Shown: positions 25,656 to 34,406 of the stretch, in pieces
Layout of the letters: each line of letters opens with the position of its first letter
Position numbering within the stretch: the stretch's first letter is position 1
Origin: Cupriavidus numazuensis
GTDB lineage: Bacteria > Pseudomonadota > Gammaproteobacteria > Burkholderiales > Burkholderiaceae
Reading direction: 5' to 3'
DNA length: 64,000 bases
Assembly: GCF_905397435.1 (NCBI RefSeq)
Contig: NZ_CAJPVI010000037.1
Location: 30,058-94,057, forward strand
Position numbers and translations under genes: made by a program
Notes under the pieces: model-generated
The model's database searches: none
Seen by the model: the letters and a program-made list of their open reading frames with translations, nothing else
What the model was told of the DNA's origin: nothing

Positions 25656-27281
25656 CTATCGCAGCCCGCTTACACGTGCATCCTTGGGGAACGTGATGAG
25701 ATAGTCTGCAGAAAAGCGCGCGCTCTCACCTGGCTTCAGCGTCTGCTGCCAAGCGATCACGCCTTCACGGTGCTCCCAATCTCGCGATGCCGGTTCCGGA
25801 CTGAATCGCGCCGTCACCTTGATGTCTTCAGCCTGACTTACAGGCATCGCCTCCAGGATCTCGATATCGATCGGATTGCGGTGCCGGCTGCGCACGGTAT
25901 AGGTGGACCCATACTGGCGCTCGCTGCGATTGTCGAGCAGGCCGACGCTTCGCTGGAATGTCCTTGGCGATTCGGCCGAGACACTGACCAAATCGTCTTT
26001 GCCAAAGGACAAGGCGATCCGCTGATCGCCGCTAGCTGGGTTCCATGATGAAGTGCCCACCGTGGCACCATCGCGACGCAATTGCATGTTGCCGGCAGGC
26101 CAGACGCCCTCAGGGCGATCCACCATGGCAATCAGGTAGGCCGACCTGTCAAGACGTGGCGTACTGCGCGCCAGCAGCGTCGCCGGCAATGCCTGCGTAG
26201 CGAGTGAAAACGTTACCTTCTGCGCGTCCGTCGGGAGCTCCACGGTACCGGGCAATTCGAACTCGGTGGCGAAGTCGGTCTGGACGGTAGCCACCTCGAA
26301 CAGATTCGAGCCGCTGCTCAAACCATACCTGCCCGCCGCTGCAGCCGCTGGAGCCGGTGCCGGAGCGGGCGCCATTTCATGAGCGCGCCCTGCAGGTTGC
26401 AGTGGCACCACGTTGACATGCCACGTGTGTGGTTCCGGGCCACGCACCCCGCTACGAGGCTGCCCAGTAGAAAGGCGCAGCCGCACGCCGCGCCAGTCTT
26501 CGCCAGTTGCCTGCGCGACGGTGGCCTGGCGTTCGATCACGACATTCGATCTGGCAGGATCAAGGTTCGCTTGATACACGGGGCGCCAGCCTGCGGCCGA
26601 TGTCTGGTAGCTGACACGGATGTCGCCGCCTTGCGGCGCGGCTACGGCAATATGCAGGGTGCGCACCGTATCGAATTGCGCCTTGTTGCGATTTGTCTGC
26701 AGCGCATCAAGCCGACTCTTCAGTTCTGCATCGCGCCGCTTGAGTTGCTCCTGGCGGGAAAAGATATCCTGCGCCGTCCGAGTGAGCGCATCGACGGACT
26801 TTGCCAGCGCGGTAGAATCGACGGCAACCGTACGCCCATCGGCGCCGGGGCGCTCGCTGACTGCCTTGAGGTAACTGACGGAAAGTTCGTTGGCGCGAAT
26901 TTGCGTGTCCAACGTCAAGCGCTGATCTTCAAGCGCGCGGATCTGCGTGTCGAGCGAGTTCATCGCGCAGCCGATTGCGCCTTCGCGTGAGATCGTTTCT
27001 GTGCGGACGTCACCGACACGGATGCCGCTTCCCGGCTCGACACGGAGGCTTTGGGGATCGAACGTCGCGGGCAGACAGCTCAGTTCTACCGTGCGAGCAC
27101 CCGGCGCGACTGTGGCAACGCGCACGACGGTAGCGCTGTCCGGATAGAGCGTAACGTCGGCGATTCGCGAGGGCGTAGCCGCAAGCGCTGGAAACACTGA
27201 GGACCAAGCGATACCGATGACTGCTATCCTGGCCTGGCCCCACAATCGTTGGTGGCGCACGGACAGATCCTCTTGCTTCAT
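25656..27281 (-). CDS. MuiA-family protein (DUF4140/DUF4139), exported
   Basis: A 541-aa protein of the mucoidy-inhibitor MuiA-like family. A signal sequence (IAVIGIAWSSVFPALAA) is followed by the DUF4140 start IADVTLYPDSATVVRVATV, a coiled-coil-like middle (about residues 105-195, rich in Gln, Arg and Asp), and the C-terminal DUF4139 beta region with ISVSYQ-like and WRPVYQANLDP segments. A Pro/Ala-rich linker (PAPAPAPAAAAAG) splits the DUF4139 part. ATG 27281 is preferred as it follows a GGGGGG run and leads directly into the signal peptide. The molecular function of the family is unknown; envelope location is inferred from the signal peptide. Confidence 0.85.
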   Translation of the reverse strand: MKQEDLSVRHQRLWGQARIAVIGIAWSSVFPALAATPSRIADVTLYPDSATVVRVATVAPGARTVELSCLPATFDPQSLRVEPGSGIRVGDVRTETISREGAIGCAMNSLDTQIRALEDQRLTLDTQIRANELSVSYLKAVSERPGADGRTVAVDSTALAKSVDALTRTAQDIFSRQEQLKRRDAELKSRLDALQTNRNKAQFDTVRTLHIAVAAPQGGDIRVSYQTSAAGWRPVYQANLDPARSNVVIERQATVAQATGEDWRGVRLRLSTGQPRSGVRGPEPHTWHVNVVPLQPAGRAHEMAPAPAPAPAAAAAGRYGLSSGSNLFEVATVQTDFATEFELPGTVELPTDAQKVTFSLATQALPATLLARSTPRLDRSAYLIAMVDRPEGVWPAGNMQLRRDGATVGTSSWNPASGDQRIALSFGKDDLVSVSAESPRTFQRSVGLLDNRSERQYGSTYTVRSRHRNPIDIEILEAMPVSQAEDIKVTARFSPEPASRDWEHREGVIAWQQTLKPGESARFSADYLITFPKDARVSGLR

Positions 27282-27462
27282 ATGCCCCCCGGCTCGGCTT
27301 GAAATGCGGAGAGTATGGCACGACACCACGCGTTTCCGGCATGCTTCGAAGCCGATCCTTCAAGCGAACCGCGTCGGCCACGACGCCATGTCGTGGCGAC
27401 GCGACACGCGTCCCACGTCCGGTGTAGGTATGTCCCACATAGACGCGGACCGCTCGGTTGCC

Positions 27463-27600
27463 TCAGAACTTATGTCGAACGCCCACAACCGCACCGAGTT
27501 GATTTGCGCCCGATTCTACGGCCTCGTTCGTTGTGCCAAGCTGGCTGTTGAAGCCATTCACGCCCAGGCTCGATTTCGAAGGCGAATCCCGGAAAACTGA
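27463..27600 (-). pseudogene. porin C-terminal remnant
   Basis: On the minus strand, upstream of a TGA at 27463-27465, the reading frame gives SLGVNGFNSQLG and then ANQLGAVVGVRHKF-stop. That is a typical last two strands of a Burkholderiales porin with a terminal Phe. Protein-like sequence ends about 45 codons upstream, where a truncated Bug gene starts on the other strand. No porin N-terminus follows, so this is a gene fragment left by a deletion or rearrangement. Confidence 0.7.
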
Positions 27601-27602
27601 AT

Positions 27603-28112
27603 ATGGCCTCGGCGGGGACAGGTTCCATCAATCACCTCATCGGTGAACTATTCATGTCCCGAACGGGAGTCAACTTCGTACACGTACCGTACAAGGGCGC
27701 TGGCCCTGCAGGGGTCGACTTGCTTTCGGGCCAAGTACAACTCATGTTCGCCAATTTGCCGAACGTGCTCCCGTTTGCAAAGGCAGGCAAGGTCCGTCTG
27801 TTGGCTGTCGCTAGCGAAAAGCGCGATCCAGCGATTCCCGACGTGCCCACCTTTGCTGAAGCCGGTGTAAAAGATGCGGTCGTCGAATCGTGGTACGGTC
27901 TCATGGCACCTGCTGGCACCAAACCGGAGGTAGTGAAGAAGCTTCAGGATACGCTTCTGACCGTGACCAAGGACAAGCGCTTCATTTCACAACTGGCGGA
28001 ACAAGGTGCCCGACCTTACCCCGGATCCAGTGCAGATATGGCTCATCTTATGGAGAAGGAAGGCAAGCGCTGGGGTGTGGTGATCGACCACGCCAAGATT
28101 TCTCTGGACTGA
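27603..28112 (+). pseudogene. N-terminally truncated Bug/TctC-family receptor
   Basis: The 169-codon frame starts within the family's central motif (SAGTGSINHLIGELF) and continues through FVHVPYKGAGPAGVDLLSGQ, PDVPTFAEAG and the normal C-terminus. The signal peptide and first lobe (about 150 residues) are absent. The first ATG is merely the codon before the motif and lacks a ribosome-binding site. The protein could not be exported or bind ligand, so it is called a remnant. Its left end abuts the right end of the porin remnant, pointing to a single breakpoint near 27600. Confidence 0.85.
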
Positions 28113-28163
28113 ATCCACACTGTGCCAAGGTGTGAGCTCCTTGCGAAGCAAGGTGTAGTCCTG

Positions 28164-28183
28164 GGCCCTCTCTGTGGAGGGCC
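28164..28183. terminator. bidirectional hairpin between convergent genes
   Basis: Stem GGCCCTC / GAGGGCC with a 6-base loop, lying between the truncated Bug gene (+) and the fusion gene (-). There is no long T-run. It probably ends the leftward amidase operon. Confidence 0.55.
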
Positions 28184-28184
28184 A

Positions 28185-30533
28185 TCAAGGGGGGCCGGTG
28201 AATAATGATTTCCGGATGATGGCATGCACACCCCAGTTGCCATTGACGACTTGGGTGATGCCGAAGTCGACGGCAACGGAGATCAGCGTGACCGCCTCGT
28301 CCTCGCTGAGCCCCTTGACCGTCATGAGGAACCGGCGCGCCTTGCGGAAGGCGTCGCGCATGGCATCGTCGAGTGTCGATTTCTGGTAGATATGGCTCTG
28401 CGCCATCTGGCCCAGTTCGGCCAGGTGATTCGGCGAGCTGAAGCCGTGCAGGATCCACTCGTCCGCGGTCTCCACCAACGGATAGCTCAGGTCGGCAAAC
28501 GGCGCACCGCGCTCGATCATCGTGCTCTTGTGGAGCACAAGCTGGAAGTCGCCCGTCAGCGAGCATTCGATGGCGGTTCCGCACAGTTCCGAGTCGCCCT
28601 GAGACGCATGCGGATCTCCGATCGACAGCAGCGCGCCAGGCACCGCCACCCTGAGGTAGACACTGGCGCCGCGCGTAACGCGCCAGTTGTCGAGGTTGCC
28701 GGCAAAGCTTGACGGCGGGATGGAATCAATCAGCCCGTCCTGCGCCGGGGCCACCGCGATGACGCCGAAATGCGGACGGACCGGTATCTCGACATCGCGC
28801 AGTACGTCGTAGCCCTTGACGATGGTCGCATGATCGACCGGCACACCCGGGTAATCGATGGTGGGATGCAATACGCCGAAAGGATCGCGCTGCGGCGTCC
28901 AGCGGAAGCTGTAGACCGCGCGTGCGCGGCCATCGGCACGCTCGCAATCGATCTCGAAGACCGTCACCACCTCGCGCTCGCGCGGCTCGGTCAACATGTC
29001 GCGGTAGTGGAAGCCCCACCAGGTCGCGGCGTTGCTGCCGAAAGCTCTGCCCGCGAAATGCGGATTGGCGCACGGACGCAGCCGGATGTCGAGAATGCGC
29101 ACCTCCAGCACATCGCCGGGCATGGCGCCGCGCACCGCGACCGGCCCGGTGCAGATATGGACGCCGAAGCCTTCGCCTGCACCGCGTCCGTAGACCGACG
29201 CGTCGATCGGGCCGGCACCGCGCCGGTTGACGTTTTTCTGCTCCGCGGTCCAATGGAATACGCTCTCGGCACCGGGGTCGCCGTCGATCATGCGTTCGCG
29301 GTCGTCCGAAGCATGCTGCGTCAGCGTCTCGATGGTGACCGTGTCGCCTGAGGCCACCTCAAGCACCGGTGCCAACTCGTGGCTCAGGTAGCCCCAGTGC
29401 ACGGTCTTGTCCGTGGCCTGCAACCAGTGGTGCCGGCGCTCGGGCTGCGCAGCATGCGAGCGCGCCTGCGCAATGGGCACCACGGTGGCCGGCCTCCGCG
29501 GCCGTGCCGACTGGCCGTCATGGGTCGGCCCGACCTGCGAACTGAGCGGAAAACCGCGCGATATGTTCTGCGGTGGATGGGGGGCCGGTGCGATCGTCAT
29601 CTGGTCACGATAGCCGCGCGGCGAGATCCCGAACTGCTCGCGGAAGGCGTGGCTGAAGTAAGACGGGTCATTGAAGCCCCATCGATAGCAGATGTCGGAG
29701 ACCGATAGCTTGTCATACTGGGGGTTCGCCAGGTCGGCCCGGCAGCGCTCGAGTCGGCTGGTGCGCAGGTAGGACGAAAAGCTGCTGCCCGACTTCTCGA
29801 ATAGCTTCTGCAGGTAGCGGGCCGACATATGCTCGTCCGCCGCGATGACGGCAAGGCAGAGTTCCGGTTCGGAAAGCCGCGCGTCGATGCGGCTGCAGAC
29901 ACGAGCGAACACGGCTGCGCTCGATGGTGTCATGCCGGCGGATGGGGCTGCCTGGTTGTCCGCAAGCGCCGCAGCCAGATATGCAAAGATCATGCTCTCG
30001 AACGGCTGGATCGCCCTGGCATCCGCCGACACGACCGTATCAAAGCTGGCCGCCAGCGACTGGAGCAACCGACCGAAAAGTTCCGCCGCGTCGCCGGCCA
30101 GCATCAGCACGCCCGCCGGCAAGGGCGCGGCGATCCGCGCGCCCGGCAATGCACCGGCAATATGCACGACCAGTAGCCGGAAGCCAGTGGCGAACGCCAG
30201 CTTGGGCGCAGCATGAGCAGGGATACACACGACGTGCCCGGCCCGCAGCGCCTGGCGCAGGTCCGGGGTGGCGAGCGTCGCCTCGCCTTCCGCCAGCATC
30301 AGCAGCATCAGTCCGCGACCGCCGCCGGCAGCGATCGCAAGCGTCTGAGGTACTGACGCTATGCAAGTCAGCCCGATGCCTGCGGGTGTGGTCCTGGACT
30401 GGATGGTCCCGTGCAGCGTATGGTCGGCGCACAGGCTCTCGCAGTGCAGGCCCGTGGCCTTGAGTTCGTTACGCCATGCGGCGCCGCGCCGGTCGCGCGG
30501 ATAGGCTTCCGTGGAAAAGCGCAACAGTTGCAA
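28185..30533 (-). CDS. AraC-type regulator fused to an acetamidase/formamidase
   Basis: One uninterrupted frame of about 782 codons. Residues 1-180 resemble the AraC-binding-like domain (LRFSTEAYPRDRRGAAWRNE at the start). Residues about 210-310 are the AraC HTH, ending WGFNDPSYFSHAFREQFGIS and GYRDQ. A roughly 60-residue Pro/Arg-rich linker follows. From HHWLQATDKTVHWGYLSHEL to the end is a full-length FmdA/AmdA-type amidase (GVHICTGPVAVRGAMPGDVL, RPHFGVIAVAP, LSIGDPHASQGDSELCGTAIE). No ATG fits the start; TTG 30533, after a G-rich stretch, gives the family N-terminus. ATG 29600 at the HTH-linker boundary could be an internal start for a free amidase. It is the last gene of the amidase-XapX operon. 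Separate products, or a lost stop codon, remain possible. Confidence 0.75.
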   Translation of the reverse strand: MQLLRFSTEAYPRDRRGAAWRNELKATGLHCESLCADHTLHGTIQSRTTPAGIGLTCIASVPQTLAIAAGGGRGLMLLMLAEGEATLATPDLRQALRAGHVVCIPAHAAPKLAFATGFRLLVVHIAGALPGARIAAPLPAGVLMLAGDAAELFGRLLQSLAASFDTVVSADARAIQPFESMIFAYLAAALADNQAAPSAGMTPSSAAVFARVCSRIDARLSEPELCLAVIAADEHMSARYLQKLFEKSGSSFSSYLRTSRLERCRADLANPQYDKLSVSDICYRWGFNDPSYFSHAFREQFGISPRGYRDQMTIAPAPHPPQNISRGFPLSSQVGPTHDGQSARPRRPATVVPIAQARSHAAQPERRHHWLQATDKTVHWGYLSHELAPVLEVASGDTVTIETLTQHASDDRERMIDGDPGAESVFHWTAEQKNVNRRGAGPIDASVYGRGAGEGFGVHICTGPVAVRGAMPGDVLEVRILDIRLRPCANPHFAGRAFGSNAATWWGFHYRDMLTEPREREVVTVFEIDCERADGRARAVYSFRWTPQRDPFGVLHPTIDYPGVPVDHATIVKGYDVLRDVEIPVRPHFGVIAVAPAQDGLIDSIPPSSFAGNLDNWRVTRGASVYLRVAVPGALLSIGDPHASQGDSELCGTAIECSLTGDFQLVLHKSTMIERGAPFADLSYPLVETADEWILHGFSSPNHLAELGQMAQSHIYQKSTLDDAMRDAFRKARRFLMTVKGLSEDEAVTLISVAVDFGITQVVNGNWGVHAIIRKSLFTGPP

Positions 30534-30633
30534 TTCAGCCCCCCGGCCGTTTTTCTGCCCTACGAGAAAAGGACGGACAACCGGGACCGGTTGCCCTCCC
30601 TGGATACATCCAAAGCCAATTTCCCTTGACCCG

Positions 30634-30825
30634 CTATCCGAACAGTACTTGTCCGCGCATGGCGGCCACCAGCACGAATCCCGCGAACGTGCCGAATATG
30701 GCAAATATTCCGCCGAGTACATTCGGCGCGGGAATCGGCGCACGAACAGCAGTGTAGACAACACCCGTTACCAGGCCAACGGCTGCGGCCAGCAACTCAG
30801 TTGTTCCCAACGCGATTTCTATCAT
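30634..30825 (-). CDS. XapX-domain small membrane protein 1
   Basis: A 63-aa protein with two predicted membrane segments. It carries the XapX-type core VGLVTGVVYTAVRAPIPAPN followed by VLGGIFAIFG. The XapX domain is named for a small protein in the E. coli xanthosine locus and has no established function. ATG 30825 lies 13 bp after the stop of its paralogue and has GAGG about 12 bp upstream. Two adjacent paralogues suggest a heteromeric membrane complex, possibly moving the amide substrate or its product; this is inference from position. Confidence 0.8.
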   Translation of the reverse strand: MIEIALGTTELLAAAVGLVTGVVYTAVRAPIPAPNVLGGIFAIFGTFAGFVLVAAMRGQVLFG

Positions 30826-30838
30826 AGTTGTCGTTGCC

Positions 30839-31060
30839 TCATGAATTGCCTGCAATGCGCGAGGGCGGCCGACCGAACGCGATGGTCTTGCGCCACGCAT
30901 GCACCAGCAGATAGCCCAGGTAGGTAAACAGGATCGCGCAGATGCCGCCGACCACATTCGGCGCGGGGATCGGCAGGTTCAGCCAGGAATACAGTGTGCC
31001 GGTGACTAGGCCGACGAACAGCGCCACGATCTCGTTGCGCCCGATGTAGACGTATTGCAT
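30839..31060 (-). CDS. XapX-domain small membrane protein 2
   Basis: A 73-aa paralogue of the next gene, sharing VGLVTG, PIPAPNV and GGI with it: FVGLVTGTLYSWLNLPIPAP and then NVVGGICAILFTYLGYLLV. Two membrane segments are joined by the conserved PIPAPN loop, and there is a basic C-terminal tail. ATG 31060 has AGGAGAGAG about 6 bp upstream; an in-frame upstream ATG gives an Arg-rich leader and is rejected. It sits between the stand-alone amidase and XapX 1 in one leftward operon. Confidence 0.85.
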   Translation of the reverse strand: MQYVYIGRNEIVALFVGLVTGTLYSWLNLPIPAPNVVGGICAILFTYLGYLLVHAWRKTIAFGRPPSRIAGNS

Positions 31061-31149
31061 GGTTCTCTCTCCTGTTGGATTGCCGCGCCGGCGCCGCCGC
31101 CCGGGCAACGTGGTTTCCGCGCGGCATGGATGCGGTAGCAGTGAACCAC

Positions 31150-32175
31150 TCAGGACTTGTCCTTCGGCGGGAACATCGCACGTGGCATGGTGCAGTGGAT
31201 GCCCTGCGTGCCGTCGACGACCTGCGTCACGCCAAAATCAGCTGACACGCTCAGCAGGGAATAGGCGTCATCGCGCGACAGGCCCTGCTGTTCAGTCAGC
31301 AGCCGGATCATGTCGCGGGCCGCATTCTTGCCGGCCTCGTCCAGGTCTTCATGGAAGCCATGCACCACCCAGCAGTCCGACGTCTCCAGCAGCGGCGACG
31401 GGAAGTGGAAGTCCTTGCGCAAGACCACCTGGAACAGCACGTTCAGCGACGCTTCGATTGCCGTGCCGCTGACCTCGCCGTCGCCCTGCGAAATATGCGG
31501 ATCGCCGATCGAGAACAGCGCGCCATCGACCTGGACCGGGTAGTACATGGTGGCGCCAGCGCCTATGCGCCAGTTGTCGATATTGCCGCCATGCAAGCCT
31601 GGCTCAACCGTACTGACGCGCCCTGCCGCGTCGGGTGCGACACCGGCCGTGCCAAGATGCGGCCGCACGGGCACGCGGACACCAGCGAGCGCAGGCTGCC
31701 GGCAACATTCACGATCATCGACGACTTTGCCGGGGACCGTCAGCTTGCCGGGATAATCGTAGGCGTACAGCGCGTGCGCCGTGTTCGAGCGCTGGTCGAG
31801 CTCATAGATGGTGACCCGTTCCTTCTCGAATTCCTTGTAGAGCTGGCCCCAGTGCGCTGCCACGTTGGCGCCGAAGCGAAAGCGCGGGATCATCTGGAGA
31901 TAGCGGACCTCCAGCACGTCACCGGGCTTTGCGTCCTCGATGTAGATCGGCCCGGTCATGATATGGACGCCCGGATGGCGATCGTCATGGGGAACCTTGC
32001 GGTAGATCTCGCGGATGGCGTCATCCATCATCAGGTCGGGCGCGTCCCCTGCGTGGTGGGTCACCGCCTCGGCCCGGATGAAGTCACCGCTTTTCACGGT
32101 CAGGGCGGGCGCCTTGGTGGCATCGAAGTAGCCCCAGTGGATCGTCTCGGGGCGCGCGGGAAGGTCGTGCAGCAT
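31150..32175 (-). CDS. acetamidase/formamidase family protein
   Basis: A 341-aa FmdA/AmdA-family amidohydrolase acting on small aliphatic amides to release ammonia. The family segments are ETIHWGYFDATKAPALTVKSG, GVHIMTGPIYIEDAKPGDVL, RPHLGTAGVAP, GGNIDNWRIGAG and FSIGDPHISQGDGEVSGTAI. ATG 32175 has AGGAGA 5-8 bp upstream and gives the usual start; an in-frame ATG 14 codons upstream is less likely. It is the first gene of an operon with two XapX proteins and the AraC-amidase fusion, whose amidase domain is a clear paralogue but longer. The actual amide is unknown. Confidence 0.9.
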   Translation of the reverse strand: MLHDLPARPETIHWGYFDATKAPALTVKSGDFIRAEAVTHHAGDAPDLMMDDAIREIYRKVPHDDRHPGVHIMTGPIYIEDAKPGDVLEVRYLQMIPRFRFGANVAAHWGQLYKEFEKERVTIYELDQRSNTAHALYAYDYPGKLTVPGKVVDDRECCRQPALAGVRVPVRPHLGTAGVAPDAAGRVSTVEPGLHGGNIDNWRIGAGATMYYPVQVDGALFSIGDPHISQGDGEVSGTAIEASLNVLFQVVLRKDFHFPSPLLETSDCWVVHGFHEDLDEAGKNAARDMIRLLTEQQGLSRDDAYSLLSVSADFGVTQVVDGTQGIHCTMPRAMFPPKDKS

Positions 32176-33141
32176 GCTGTCTCCTGGAAATTTTTGTGCG
32201 ACCGCACCCGCAGCCATCCACTAGGTGAACGGCTGTCGTCGCGCTGGGAGAGCGGAAGTGCGGTGATGCGTGGTACCGATGAATCGCCGGAATTCAGTCC
32301 GGCGACGCATGTCCCGGCAAGAAGCCCCGGGTACCGTGCTGCATGTTTCTCGCGCCACACGGTGGTTCCATACTAGAAACTCAGCCCGCCGGACCCGTAG
32401 GGCGATACACCCCAAACTCTTGTGTTGTCGCGTACTAGGGTAAACCTGCGCGGCTTCCGCGCGCCTGCTGCATTGCCCATGTGCAGCAGCTCGCGTTGAT
32501 GGCGCGGCTCCGACATTGCAGTCCCAGTCGACGCTTGCAGATAATGCGGCTCGACGGCCGCGTGTAGGTGAACTCCTGGTCGACCATGCACAGTTCAGCC
32601 GTCGCAATGTCGTTCCGGAGCATTGCGGTACAGGTCATCAGGCCAGGCACGATGGCGCCAGCGCGGCAAAGCAGGGCCGATTCGCACGAAGATGAACAGG
32701 GGAATCCGACATATAAGTCGTTATACGGCGTATTTGTCGAACAAGAGCGCCCCACTTCCCGAGGAACATGCTGGTGCGAATGGATCGCCGTGCATGGCTC
32801 CGCAGGCCGTGGGGCATTTCGATACCAGAACGACGCAAGGACTTCTGAATACGGTCGGCTGCTCAACCCTCCTGCTCAGTTCGAAGCTGACCAAGAGGGC
32901 AACAAGCTCAGGCCTTCAGGGCGAGGAAGTTTGGCAAGCGCGGACTTTAGGCTTTTGCGCGGTCACGCATGACGGCATGTGAAAGACAGCGTGCGCATGT
33001 TGGGACGCGCAGGCGGCGTAGCGCCGCACTGTTATGGAGGGGTCGGCTGCCCGGCTTGCCGCGCAATGCATTGCGTAGCGCCGGAAGCGCGTCGGTACCG
33101 TTCAGGCGCAACCGCGTGCGGGCATGAGTAACGTGGCCCGC
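32176..33141. other. 966-bp region without a recognisable gene
   Basis: It precedes the amidase operon. Several open frames exist on both strands, but none has a ribosome-binding site together with recognisable protein character, and composition is lower in GC than neighbouring genes. TACTAGGGTAAACC at about 32433-32446 may be part of a regulator site for the amidase operon. The rest looks like decayed sequence. Confidence 0.5.
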
Positions 33142-33534
33142 TCAGGCCCCGTCGAGGAACGGGCTGCGTTGGCCAAGGCGGGTGCCGAGCGCATCAGGCG
33201 CCAGGCCCATGCTGGCCGGATCGATGCCCTGGCCCGGGCTGCCGGCGACGGTCGGGTCGACCGGTGCGGGCGCCATGCCCGGCTGGCTCGGCTGTGCAGC
33301 GGTCTGAGCATAAGTATTGCCGCCGGCGGGCATGGCTCCGGCTGCCGGGTTGGTTGCCGCCGGTGCGGCCTGGATTGCCTGTGCGCCTTGCATCGGCTGG
33401 GCTGCAGGCGCTGCCGGCTGGATGGATTGCATCGGCTGAGTCGGCTGAATGGGCTGGACCTGCTGCGCGAACAGTGGGTACGACGCGAGCATCGCGCCAG
33501 CCATCAACAGGGATTTCGCCAGATGTTGCTTCAT
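33142..33534 (-). CDS. secreted Pro/Gln/Ala-rich low-complexity protein
   Basis: A 130-aa predicted exported protein. A signal peptide (MKQHLAKSLLMAGAMLASYP, cleavage near LFA/QQ) is followed by irregular repeats of Q-P-I-Q-P-T-Q-P-M type, an Ala/Pro-rich middle and a C-terminal part ending SPFLDGA. ATG 33534 has GGAGGT 7 bp upstream, which decides the start over longer frames. There is no known domain and only signal-peptide evidence for location. The composition suggests a disordered periplasmic or surface protein. It is a single-gene unit between two regions of low gene content. Function unknown. Confidence 0.75.
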   Translation of the reverse strand: MKQHLAKSLLMAGAMLASYPLFAQQVQPIQPTQPMQSIQPAAPAAQPMQGAQAIQAAPAATNPAAGAMPAGGNTYAQTAAQPSQPGMAPAPVDPTVAGSPGQGIDPASMGLAPDALGTRLGQRSPFLDGA

Positions 33535-33865
33535 TCGATTACCTCCTGGAATGCCTACAGGCATGGGAGTCATCACTGTAGCGGCGCGACGCATGACATT
33601 CTGTTCGATTTTGCAACGGGCATTTACGAGGCTTGCCATCGGGTAAATGAGGCGTTATTCGCGGGCGCAACGCGAGACCATGGTTGCAGGCAAAGAGTTC
33701 CTACGAAGTGAGGCGTTGCGATGCATGCCAGACGCCGGCGCTCACCTCCCGCAACCGAGAGAGGGGAGAAATGCGGCGCACGTGGAAGCTTCGATCACAG
33801 TTGCACAGCCTCAGCATTAGTGGATATATTCTCATCACGATGGACTCCCTCGGGGGAGACTCTCC
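33535..33865. other. 331-bp gap with no gene seen
   Basis: It lies between the divergent secreted protein and the ORFan at 33866. Short frames present have no ribosome-binding site or family features. It probably contains promoters for both flanking genes, but I cannot place boxes confidently. Confidence 0.4.
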
Positions 33866-34237
33866 ATGAGCGTATACGTTGCACGAAATCGAGCCAGCGC
33901 GATCGAGCACATCAGTTCGCATGCGGGAGGTACGGTTGACCTGGACTACGAAACGGCATGGGAAGATGCCTTGGAACTTGGTCGGCTTGGACAGCAGTGC
34001 GGCATAGCCGTGCAGTTCAGAACCATCGAACATATCGCAGTGGAATCGCCAGACGCCCTCGTTCGAGGATTGCGCGGCGAGAAGCACACATTTCGCCAGC
34101 GCTACCTGTACTGCAAGTTCGATATGACCGCACTTGCCGAGGACTGCCTCTGCGAACTCGAATCACTCGCCATCATGCACGGCGACTACATCCTGCCTGG
34201 CCATATGCTTGAAGATGCCACATTGACTTGGGGCTAG
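33866..34237 (+). CDS. hypothetical protein, 123 aa
   Basis: I do not recognise this protein. ATG 33866 follows a GGGGGAGA stretch at a suitable distance. The product is acidic and mixed alpha/beta in character, with pairs of cysteines only in EDCLCELE, and no signal peptide or membrane segment. Sequence such as DLDYETAWEDALELGRLGQQ looks like a normal globular protein. It is flanked by non-coding gaps and so is probably monocistronic. It could be an ORFan of the accessory region. Confidence 0.55.
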   Translation: MSVYVARNRASAIEHISSHAGGTVDLDYETAWEDALELGRLGQQCGIAVQFRTIEHIAVESPDALVRGLRGEKHTFRQRYLYCKFDMTALAEDCLCELESLAIMHGDYILPGHMLEDATLTWG

Positions 34238-34406
34238 CGCCTGGTCCGGCGTCAATGAGAGGTACAACCCGCCATAAGGGCTCGAGATGGCATTCCGGTG
34301 CATGGCTGCTTCGCAGCTATAGCAACTCTACGTAAGAAGAATCCCTGAAAGCGAAAGCGGCCGTGCAAAAGTAGGATACGGGAACGCCTGTATGAAGGAA
34401 TGCATC

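Noticed and set aside
30534..30764. N-terminal extension of the AraC-amidase ORF to ATG 30764 (859 aa)
   Set aside because: It overlaps the XapX 1 gene in another frame and its sequence is Cys/Trp/Ser-rich without domain character; the family N-terminus begins near 30533.
32435..32972. Open frames of 130-145 codons in the gap before the amidase operon
   Set aside because: Compositions are unlike proteins (Cys/Arg/Ser-rich), frames overlap on both strands and none has a start context.
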